A stretch of DNA of 6,896 nt. It comes from CAZTLE01 sp964614415. Lineage in GTDB: Bacteria > Bacteroidota > Bacteroidia > Flavobacteriales > Flavobacteriaceae. Under the pieces are notes generated by a model. The model was not told where the DNA came from. It made no database searches and saw only the letters and a list, made by a program, of their open reading frames with translations. This document shows, piece after piece, positions 1-5,156 of the stretch. A program made the translations under genes and the position numbers. The stretch covers positions 1 to 6,896 of the forward strand of contig CAZTLE010000208.1 of NCBI GenBank assembly GCA_964614415.1, read 5' to 3'. Within the stretch, counting starts at the first letter, position 1; each line of letters begins with the position of its first letter.

Positions 1-14
1 ACAAAAAAATTCAT
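1..14 (-). CDS. Start of next gene in the cluster (partial, first four codons)
   Basis: On the minus strand the TAA stop of the TPR-like gene shares its last A with an ATG, giving the junction TAATG. The next codons before the window edge read Met-Asn-Phe-Phe. A one-base stop/start overlap of this kind usually means translational coupling, so a further gene of the same operon probably starts here. Its product cannot be identified from four codons. The LytTR-type sites upstream suggest, as an inference only, a LytS-type sensor histidine kinase or a LytTR response regulator; a hydrophobic Phe-Phe start would suit a membrane kinase. The ATG could also be accidental. Confidence 0.4.
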
Positions 15-640
15 TACTTGCTACAGGTCGTTTCTATAAGTTGTTGTGCGCGCTCCGCTCCAAAACTGGGATGAAACTCGCTCTCAGGTTTAAAGGTAGT
101 AAAAAGTTCAGCCGCCCTTTGAATGTCTTTGCAATAGGGTTCTACCGATGTTCCAAAGAACTGAGCCGATCCTATGTCCCATTCGGCCTTACCAAGGATC
201 ACCATTGGGTTATCCGGGGCTATGGCCAGTGCTTTTTGATAAAGCTCTACTACCTTGGGCGAATATTGCATGCCGTATTGCTGTCCGTCGAAGGCTATCC
301 AGGCCGTATACCATTGGGCTTCCAAAACCAAAATATCCGGATTGTCCTTAGAGATCGCCTTGGCGTCGTTGAGAAAGTCGCGGGCCTTGTTCAGTTGTGC
401 CGTTAGCTTGGCTTCATCGGTTTCCCCGAAGCTATAGACCGTGTTGATCTGAGCTACGTAGAAGGCAGGCAACCACTCGTCAGATTCAGCCTGACCGATA
501 CGTTCGAACAGGTTGGCAGCTTCCCACTGTTTATTCGCCTTCCAAAGATCGAGCGCCTTGCGCATTCCGGTTTCGTACTTGCTTTGACTTATTCCTACCA
601 GGGGAATAAGAAATGCCAGTGTGAGAATTATTTTTTTCAT
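14..640 (-). CDS. Exported TPR-like repeat protein
   Basis: This is a 208-residue protein with a clear Sec signal peptide (basic KK, a hydrophobic core to about residue 17, likely cleavage near Ser19), so it should act in the periplasm or at the envelope. The rest is helical, with TPR-like pairs: about residues 22-52 (ALDLWKANKQWEAANLFERI), 75-105 (KARDFLNDAKAISKDNPDIL) and 125-155 (VVELYQKALAIAPDNPMVIL). The pattern of Ala, Leu, Tyr and a DNP turn after the second helix is typical of TPRs. TPR proteins serve as protein-protein scaffolds; the partner here is unknown, but the receptor and DUF2141 neighbours are candidates. The ATG at 640 is preceded by an A-rich leader and gives the signal peptide directly. 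The stop overlaps a further ATG (TAATG). Two cysteines lie in the second half, one in PYCKDI and one three residues from the end. The TPR call is by pattern only. Confidence 0.8.
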   Translation of the reverse strand: MKKIILTLAFLIPLVGISQSKYETGMRKALDLWKANKQWEAANLFERIGQAESDEWLPAFYVAQINTVYSFGETDEAKLTAQLNKARDFLNDAKAISKDNPDILVLEAQWYTAWIAFDGQQYGMQYSPKVVELYQKALAIAPDNPMVILGKAEWDIGSAQFFGTSVEPYCKDIQRAAELFTTFKPESEFHPSFGAERAQQLIETTCSK

Positions 641-660
641 GATTTTTATTGTTTAGATGG

Positions 661-771
661 TTATTGTAGTAGTAACAGTGTTCCGCCGGCCAATAATAGC
701 ATAGCGCTTAAGGTCATTAAATTCTTGAGTGTTTTTACTTTTCCGGTTTTAGAAAGCCAAATGCCTAACAT
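661..771 (-). CDS. Probable small membrane peptide, 36 residues
   Basis: A short minus-strand ORF fits between the DUF2141 stop (15 bases upstream) and the TPR gene start (20 bases downstream). The product begins MLGIWLSKTGKVKTLKN and continues as an uninterrupted hydrophobic stretch rich in Leu and Ala with a GG pair, ending LLLLQ. A basic amphipathic N-terminus followed by one membrane-length helix is the usual design of small inner-membrane proteins. The spacing matches co-transcribed genes, and without this ORF there would be a 146-base gap inside a tight operon. I do not recognise a family. It could be chance coding, because short hydrophobic ORFs arise easily; conservation in related genomes would decide. 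Confidence 0.5.
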   Translation of the reverse strand: MLGIWLSKTGKVKTLKNLMTLSAMLLLAGGTLLLLQ

Positions 772-786
772 GGTTATCGGTTTTAG

Positions 787-1197
787 TTATAAGCTTATTT
801 CCAGTTTCTTGACAACGCCGTTCTTCACTTCGAACTTGGCATCGCTCCAACGTGGTGGTCCCCACCGTCGAACGTTGTTGGAAACACCATAGCTCTCGGT
901 TGGGAACATTCCCAGGAACATATTGAGCTCTCCGTCGTCGTCCTTGTCGTGGTAACAGGAAATGGCATAGATCCCATCGGGTATATCCCTGAATACCACT
1001 TTGGCGCGTTCATTTACAATCTCCGAAGCGAGGAATTCAATTCCATCATCCAGAAATTTCTCTTCAGAGTCATACAGTCCTACGCGAACCGTACCCTTGT
1101 TATTGTCAAAATTGTACATAGAAACCTCGATGGTATTCTGTGCCTGTAGTACTGTCCCAGAGACGAGTAGCATTAGATAAGCGAGTATTGTTTGCAT
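787..1197 (-). CDS. DUF2141 family exported protein
   Basis: This 136-residue protein has a signal peptide (hydrophobic residues 4-17, likely cleavage after Ala19 in LQAQ) and a mature part matching the DUF2141 pattern: an early beta-strand region (IEVSMYNFDNNKGTVRVGLYD), then DIPDGIYAISCYHDKDDDG at 71-89, LGMFPTESYGVSNN at 95-108, and a C-terminal strand with an FEVKNGVV turn. DUF2141 members are small beta-sandwich-like exported proteins of unknown function. The H-D-x-D-x-D-G-x-L-N stretch at 83-92 looks like a calcium-loop motif, but that is an inference. Length is normal for the family. The gene has its own putative LytTR site 78 bases upstream of the ATG and probably its own promoter, as a 624-base repeat-rich spacer separates it from the TonB receptor gene. 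Family call is firm; function is unknown. Confidence 0.9.
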   Translation of the reverse strand: MQTILAYLMLLVSGTVLQAQNTIEVSMYNFDNNKGTVRVGLYDSEEKFLDDGIEFLASEIVNERAKVVFRDIPDGIYAISCYHDKDDDGELNMFLGMFPTESYGVSNNVRRWGPPRWSDAKFEVKNGVVKKLEISL

Positions 1198-1275
1198 AAC
1201 TGTTCGTTTTTTGATGTGATTTATTAATACGTTTCAAATGTCCGCCGATTGATACACTTTTTAAACTTCTTCTTA

Positions 1276-1305
1276 CCCAACTGTCAAAATATGTGGATGA
1301 ACTGT
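1276..1305 (-). promoter_or_regulatory. Putative LytTR response-regulator site upstream of DUF2141 gene
   Basis: On the minus strand this reads ACAGTTCAT, then 12 bases, then ACAGTTGGG. Both 9-mers satisfy at every position the LytTR-domain consensus as I recall it ([TA][AC][CA]GTTN[AG][TG]), and 12-base spacing of direct repeats is the canonical AgrA/AlgR/LytR arrangement. The downstream half lies inside a longer block, TTTGACAGTTSGGTAAG, that is also present upstream of the TonB receptor gene. It sits 78 bases before the DUF2141 start, in a position suited to activation. No clear -7 element of the TAnnTTTG type is visible downstream. Confidence 0.7.
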
Positions 1306-1415
1306 TGATGAGGTTGATTTGTTGATTTGTTGATTTGTTTAATTGTGTAATCGGTGATTTGGTTGATTTGTTCATGGTTAATATGTTATTTGGTTATTGA
1401 GTTAATTGGTTAATT

Positions 1416-1447
1416 GGTTAATCGAAAAATCTTCAAATTGAATAATT
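1416..1447 (+). repeat. 32-nt higher-order repeat unit, copy 1
   Basis: Four octads: GGTTAATC, GAAAAATC, TTCAAATT, GAATAATT. Its first 23 bases recur exactly at 1744-1766, and extending eight bases upstream gives a 31-base match with one mismatch. A diverged relative lies at 1536-1567. Confidence 0.75.
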
Positions 1448-1535
1448 AATTAATCGCGTAATAGTTGATTTGTTGACTTGTTGATTCGTTGATTTGATAA
1501 TTTGGTGATGTGTTAATTATATGATCCGTCAATAT

Positions 1536-1567
1536 GTGGAATCGATGAATCTTCAAATCTAATAATC
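1536..1567 (+). repeat. 32-nt higher-order repeat unit, copy 2 (diverged)
   Basis: Four octads: GTGGAATC, GATGAATC, TTCAAATC, TAATAATC. It shares the AATCTTCAAAT core (1548-1558) and the order of octads with the copies at 1416 and 1744, and it lies exactly 120 bases (15 octads) from copy 1. Confidence 0.6.
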
Positions 1568-1628
1568 GGTATGCCGTTGATTGGTTTATTTGTTGATCTG
1601 TTGATGTGTTTATTGCAGTTTGATTGAC

Positions 1629-1726
1629 TTTGGAATTTGAATTTTGAAGCTTGGTATTTACATACTGGTTCATGTATCCTGTTTCCTGATTCCCTCTCAC
1701 TACTCACTACTAACTACTCACTACTA
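1629..1726 (+). repeat. Degenerate 7-nt tandem repeat tract
   Basis: Fourteen consecutive heptads keep a 7-base register: TTTGGAA, TTTGAAT, TTTGAAG, CTTGGTA, TTTACAT, ACTGGTT, CATGTAT, CCTGTTT, CCTGATT, CCCTCTC, then ACTACTC, ACTACTA, ACTACTC, ACTACTA. In eight of the first nine units positions 3-4 are TG. The final four units (1699-1726) are nearly identical. It is flanked on both sides by octad tracts, so the period changes from 8 to 7 and back to 8. Confidence 0.7.
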
Positions 1727-1727
1727 A

Positions 1728-1775
1728 GTTGATTTGGTTAATCGGTTAATCGAAAAATCTTCAAATCGATCATAC
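1728..1775 (+). repeat. Second octad tract with 32-nt repeat unit copy 3
   Basis: Six octads: GTTGATTT (1728), GGTTAATC (1736), GGTTAATC (1744), GAAAAATC (1752), TTCAAATC (1760), GATCATAC (1768). The stretch 1744-1766 is an exact 23-base copy of 1416-1438. It lies 208 bases (26 octads) from copy 2, so the three copies are in the same octad phase although a heptad tract intervenes. Confidence 0.75.
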
Positions 1776-1789
1776 TTTCACCTTCTCTT

Positions 1790-1803
1790 CTCTATTCTCT
1801 ATT
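1790..1803 (+). repeat. Short pyrimidine-rich heptad repeat
   Basis: Two perfect copies of CTCTATT (1790-1796 and 1797-1803), followed by CTCCAGC, in a pyrimidine run just past the receptor stop codon. On the minus-strand transcript it reads as purine-rich GA heptads. Confidence 0.5.
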
Positions 1804-1821
1804 CTCCAGCTTTCAACCTCA

Positions 1822-3984
1822 TCATAGATTATCCAACTGATTATCCGTTCCATCATCGCTAATGGTCCAAAAGAAACCGATAAAGAAGAACTGATCGGCT
1901 GCGGGACGTAGCGCTCTCCGGTCAAAAACTCCATTGGCATTAGGAGCACTGGCATATTGATAACCATTGATGTTATTGAAGCCAAACACATTGTTCACCG
2001 AGAAGTACAGGATCTTCTGTTGAGATATGAGATAGGCCCAATTGAAGCTCACACTATTGAAGTCCTTGGTCTGCTCCTGCAAGAATCCCTCTACGTTCGG
2101 ATTGGTATAGCTTCGGCCGCTTCCGTACTGATAGCTAAGGCCCAACTGACTCTTCCAGTCCGGAACCCACTTTTTAATGACCACAGATGCGTTGTGCGTA
2201 TTCGCAAAAGAAGGGGTCGCCGCAACCGGAAAGTTCTGGTATTGACGCTCCGTATCCAGGTACGAATAGCTCACCCAGTAGTCCAGGTTCTTAATTGACT
2301 TATTGTCCCTCCAGAAAATATCAATGCCCTGCGCGAAACCATCTCCTCCATTACTGAAAGTAGATTCCGGTGTTGTGAATTCAGTATCATAAACTACGAG
2401 GTTATTGTACTCCTTTCGATACAGCTCAGCTCTAAAAATGCGGTTGTTGCCCGTATACTGATAGTTAAGAATGTAATGCTGTGTTTTCTGCGCTTGAAGA
2501 CTGTTGGTGAATTTCAGAATGTCACTTGACGGCTGCTGATAGAAATCTCCATAGGCCAGTGATAACTGACTGTCCTTACCTGTTTTATAAGCCACCGATG
2601 CCCGGGGGGAAATAGTAGTTTGGGCAAAGATGTTACTGTATTCACCGCGCAATCCCAGTTTCATGGCAAACTTACGGGAGAAGATAATATCGGCTTCGGT
2701 AAAGGCTGCGCTAATGTTATTGTTAAATCCGTAGCGTCCCGTAAAGAACTCATTGCTGAAATCTTCGTCGAAATCGGTAAAGAATTGCTCAACTCCGAAA
2801 TTCAATTTGAAACGGCTTGTGAATCGCTTTCGAAGCTTGAATTTCAAATGGGCCGAATTTTCCGAATCGTCTACATCACTGTCAATAATAGTGACATCGG
2901 TATTAGCAAAGGTGTAGCTTCCTCCTCCCAAAAGAGTCCAGCCATCTCCAAATTTTGTAGTGTAGCTGGCATTGGTATAGAAGTTACTGTTCTTCAGTTT
3001 AAAGAACAGACCTTCGGGCAGATCTATATCCTCCTGGGTGAGCTGGAAATTGGTGGCATCAAAGGCAGCATAAATCTTCACCAACCCATCACCGATCTTA
3101 TGACGGAAGACCGATTCACCAGCAAAGCCTTCAAACGGCTTGCCCCAGTCATTCCGGTCCGGGATCGCTTCGATGTAGGGCGCCAGGTTAATATAAGACG
3201 CGTTGAAACTAAGTGAGCTGTTCTCCCATTTCTGTGTATTCCCAAGAGAAGCCCCAACACTCATTGCAGCGATATCGGTCTTCTCCTGCACAGGTTCGTC
3301 AATCGTATTCAGCAATAGCACCGACGAGAGCGCCTGACCGTATTCCGCCGAATATCCACCCGTGGAAAAGGTAATTCCATCGAACAGGAAGGGGCTATAT
3401 CTCCCGCGCGTTGGAATATTATTCGTAGTAGGTGTATAAGGAGTGAACACCCGTATCCCATCAATAAATATCTGCGTTTCCCCCGCATCACCCCCACGCA
3501 CGAAGAGTCGGCCGTCTTCCGAAACCGTAGTGGTCCCGGGGAGCGTTTGCAGTGCTCCTACGAAGTCACCCAATGCACTTGCCGTAGTAACCACATCAAG
3601 TGGCTTTAACACGGAAACCTTGCTATTGTCGCTGGCTTCGAAGGTTCCGGCCGAGATTACAACGGTATCCAGTGAATTTACATCCTCCCTAAGGACAATG
3701 GACAGCCCGTTCATCTGAGAAACATCGGCCGCCATCATAAAACTTTCAAAAGAAACAAAGGAAACGACCAGGGTTTGCACGCCGGTCTCGGTAGTTTCAA
3801 AACTGAATTTTCCGTTCTCGTCCGTGGAAGCACCGTCATACGAACCATCTATGTAGACATTAGCTCCCAAAATGGGGGTTCCGTTGCTTTGAGTGACCGT
3901 ACCTGAAACAGTTGCCTGGCCGATTCCATGTAATGAAAAGGCCAGCGCTATGAGAAGTGTGATGATGATCTTTAGTGTGTTCAT
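1822..3984 (-). CDS. TonB-dependent outer-membrane receptor with carboxypeptidase-regulatory-like domain
   Basis: This 720-residue protein has a signal peptide (residues 1-23, hydrophobic, cleavage near GIGQA). A CarboxypepD_reg-like beta-sandwich follows at about 25-100 (SGTVTQSNGTPILGANVYID, then TDENGKFSFETT). A likely TonB-box region is near DTVVISAG (106-113), a plug domain at about 115-225 with the hallmarks LPGT, VRGG (162-165) and FIDGIRV (173-179), and then a long beta-barrel of alternating aromatic strands ending in FFFIGFFWTI. The last residues form a short acidic tail. These receptors import nutrients across the outer membrane using TonB-ExbBD energy; the substrate is not readable. 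No SusD partner is present, so a classic glycan-uptake pair is not supported. Length is at the short end for such receptors. A LytTR-type site lies 67 bases upstream, and the start is fixed by the signal peptide. The following DUF2141, small-peptide and TPR genes probably act with it. Confidence 0.93.
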   Translation of the reverse strand: MNTLKIIITLLIALAFSLHGIGQATVSGTVTQSNGTPILGANVYIDGSYDGASTDENGKFSFETTETGVQTLVVSFVSFESFMMAADVSQMNGLSIVLREDVNSLDTVVISAGTFEASDNSKVSVLKPLDVVTTASALGDFVGALQTLPGTTTVSEDGRLFVRGGDAGETQIFIDGIRVFTPYTPTTNNIPTRGRYSPFLFDGITFSTGGYSAEYGQALSSVLLLNTIDEPVQEKTDIAAMSVGASLGNTQKWENSSLSFNASYINLAPYIEAIPDRNDWGKPFEGFAGESVFRHKIGDGLVKIYAAFDATNFQLTQEDIDLPEGLFFKLKNSNFYTNASYTTKFGDGWTLLGGGSYTFANTDVTIIDSDVDDSENSAHLKFKLRKRFTSRFKLNFGVEQFFTDFDEDFSNEFFTGRYGFNNNISAAFTEADIIFSRKFAMKLGLRGEYSNIFAQTTISPRASVAYKTGKDSQLSLAYGDFYQQPSSDILKFTNSLQAQKTQHYILNYQYTGNNRIFRAELYRKEYNNLVVYDTEFTTPESTFSNGGDGFAQGIDIFWRDNKSIKNLDYWVSYSYLDTERQYQNFPVAATPSFANTHNASVVIKKWVPDWKSQLGLSYQYGSGRSYTNPNVEGFLQEQTKDFNSVSFNWAYLISQQKILYFSVNNVFGFNNINGYQYASAPNANGVFDRRALRPAADQFFFIGFFWTISDDGTDNQLDNL

Positions 3985-4051
3985 TTTTTGATTGATTTCT
4001 AACTTCGGATCAAAACTCGGTACATTTAAAGGTGCGTGGAAAAAATACTTA

Positions 4052-4081
4052 CCGAACTGTCAAATTGATCTACCCAACCGT
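4052..4081 (-). promoter_or_regulatory. Putative LytTR response-regulator site upstream of TonB receptor gene
   Basis: On the minus strand this reads ACGGTTGGG, then 12 bases, then ACAGTTCGG. The promoter-proximal copy fits the LytTR consensus at all nine positions, the distal one at eight of nine. The spacing equals that of the site before the DUF2141 gene, and the block TTTGACAGTTCGGTAAG matches its counterpart there with one mismatch in 17. It lies 67 bases before the receptor ATG. Because the spacer is divergent, it is also 54 bases before the DUF1028 start and could influence that gene. Confidence 0.7.
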
Positions 4082-4112
4082 AATCAGCATCATAGAAACT
4101 ATCAAAATTGAG

Positions 4113-4120
4113 TATCTTTA
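4113..4120 (+). promoter_or_regulatory. Possible -7 promoter element for DUF1028 gene
   Basis: TATCTTTA matches the Bacteroidota -7 consensus TAnnTTTG at five of six fixed positions and ends 15 bases before the ATG. A TTTG-type -33 element at the usual spacing is not evident, so this is weak. Confidence 0.3.
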
Positions 4121-4135
4121 AAGAAAATAACCATC

Positions 4136-5146
4136 ATGAAAAAGCTGTACTCATTTCTTATCGCACTTACCCTGGGAGCAACACTTACTGCCCAGGACAC
4201 CTTCTCGATTATTGCCGTAGATCCCGCCACAGGTGAAGTAGGATCAGCCGGAGCTACCTGTGTCGATGGTATAGGCCAATTTGGTGGCCTAATTGACATT
4301 ATTACCGATATCATTCCCGGTAAGGGCGGCGTAAACTCTCAGGCCTGGGTGTGTATTCCAAATGTAAATCTTCAAAATGCCATAACCAGGATGCAGGCCG
4401 GTGATTCACCCTCTGAGATCATAACCTGGTTGATTAACAATGATGCCTGTAATGTTCAGAACTTTGACCCCGAATTTCGTCAATATGGAGTGGCAGACCT
4501 TGACGGGCAGGGAAATCCACGCACCGCCGGATGGACCGGTAGCATGGCCGACGATTTTAAAGATGACATTCAGGGAGCTACATATAGCGTTCAGGGGAAT
4601 ATTCTTCTGAATGCCACTGTACTCACCAATATGGAAAATAACTTCAACAATACTACCGGAACCCTGGCCGATAAGTTGATGGCTGCTATGCAGGGAGCAA
4701 ACTTTGCAGGGGCAGATGCCCGATGTCTGGCTCGTGGTACGTCCTCGACTTCGGCGTATCTGGTTGTATATCGTAGTGATGATGATCCCGGCGATCCCTA
4801 TCTGGAATTAAATATTGAAGAAATGCCGTTCGGCGAAGAGCCTATAGATTCCCTTCAAATCCTATATGACAATTTCCTTACTGTTGCTGATGTTCCGCTG
4901 TCCAGTAAGTTGCGATTGTTCCCCAATCCGGTTTCCGATGAATTGATCTTATCCTATGATGCCGGCGTGGAACTCCAACGACTCTCGGTCTTCGACATGC
5001 AGGGTAAGAAGATCCTGGAGCGCACCGAATTTGTAACACAAGGACTTCAGGAACGTTTGAATGTATCGAACCTACCGAGTGGTGTCTATTTCCTGCAAGT
5101 AGACAGTCCCCAGGGCAAGGCTTCTCTTAAATTTATAAAACAATAA
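4136..5146 (+). CDS. Secreted DUF1028 family protein with T9SS sorting tail
   Basis: A 336-residue protein with a signal peptide (residues 1-19, cleavage in LTAQD). Residues 22 to about 235 match DUF1028: TFSIIAVDPATGEVGSAGAT at 22-41, the GKGGVNSQA region, a helix with MQAGDSPSEII, GNPRTAGWTG near 126-135 and the family hallmark YSVQGNILLN at 150-159. The last 78 residues (259-336) are a T9SS type A sorting domain: LRLFPNPVSDEL, then LSVFDMQGKKI, LPSGVYFLQV and a final KFIKQ. The protein should therefore be exported by the type IX system and anchored or released at the surface. DUF1028 is, as I recall, grouped with Ntn-hydrolase folds; its substrate is unknown. Cys42, Cys73, Cys105 and Cys197 could form disulfides, fitting an extracellular location. 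It is followed after 10 bases by the YdeI-like gene. Domain calls are firm, enzymatic activity is not. Confidence 0.92.
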   Translation: MKKLYSFLIALTLGATLTAQDTFSIIAVDPATGEVGSAGATCVDGIGQFGGLIDIITDIIPGKGGVNSQAWVCIPNVNLQNAITRMQAGDSPSEIITWLINNDACNVQNFDPEFRQYGVADLDGQGNPRTAGWTGSMADDFKDDIQGATYSVQGNILLNATVLTNMENNFNNTTGTLADKLMAAMQGANFAGADARCLARGTSSTSAYLVVYRSDDDPGDPYLELNIEEMPFGEEPIDSLQILYDNFLTVADVPLSSKLRLFPNPVSDELILSYDAGVELQRLSVFDMQGKKILERTEFVTQGLQERLNVSNLPSGVYFLQVDSPQGKASLKFIKQ

Positions 5147-5156
5147 GCATACATAG

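Larger units (their letters stand above)
1313..1615 (+). repeat. Degenerate 8-nt tandem repeat, consensus GTTGATTT
   Basis: About 38 octads run almost in register. The clearest are GTTGATTT at 1313, 1321, 1329, 1464 and 1488, with variants GTTGACTT (1472), GTTGATTC (1480), GTTAATTG (1401, 1409), GTTGATTG (1576), GTTGATCT (1592), GTTGATGT (1600) and GTTTATTG (1608). From 1464 to 1615, nineteen consecutive octads keep phase with no insertion or deletion. From 1313 to 1424, fourteen units keep a phase one base different. The plus strand is rich in T and G and nearly lacks C, so the minus-strand transcript would be A/C-rich and unstructured. The tract starts 7 bases beyond the LytTR site. Confidence 0.85.
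1198..1821. other. 624-base non-coding spacer between receptor and DUF2141 genes
   Basis: No credible gene lies here. Minus-strand reading frames through it give Asn/Gln/Ser/Thr/Ile-rich strings of the NQQINQST type, which are translations of the 8-base repeat and not a protein. From right to left on the minus strand the spacer holds a pyrimidine-rich (plus strand) heptad patch beside the receptor stop, octad repeats, a heptad tract, a long octad tract, the LytTR-type site and an AT-rich leader of 78 bases before the DUF2141 ATG. I see no strong rho-independent terminator after the receptor stop. Confidence 0.8.

Noticed and set aside
1206..1275. A TAnnTTTG -7 promoter element for the DUF2141 gene downstream of its LytTR site
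   Set aside because: Only loose matches (for example minus-strand TATCAATC) are present; not enough to call a promoter.
1106..1375. Minus-strand 89-codon frame overlapping the DUF2141 start and the octad repeats
   Set aside because: Its N-terminal half is a translation of the octad repeat (NKSTNQQIN style) and its C-terminal half is out of frame with the well-supported DUF2141 gene.
1446..1700. Minus-strand frames of 64-84 codons inside the spacer
   Set aside because: They are Asn/Gln/Ser/Ile-rich strings caused by repeats lacking stops; no start context, no domain, and the period of 8 rotates through all frames.
1313..1775. CRISPR array or iteron-type origin
   Set aside because: The unit is only 7-8 bases with no unique spacers of uniform length, no cas or rep gene is nearby, and the units drift in sequence.
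1776..1821. Rho-independent terminator after the TonB receptor stop
   Set aside because: The region is purine-rich on the transcript strand (GA heptads) and lacks a stem followed by a U-run.
2620..3216. Plus-strand 198-codon frame inside the TonB receptor gene
   Set aside because: It is antisense to a well-supported receptor with plug and barrel motifs; no recognisable family, so it is a shadow frame.
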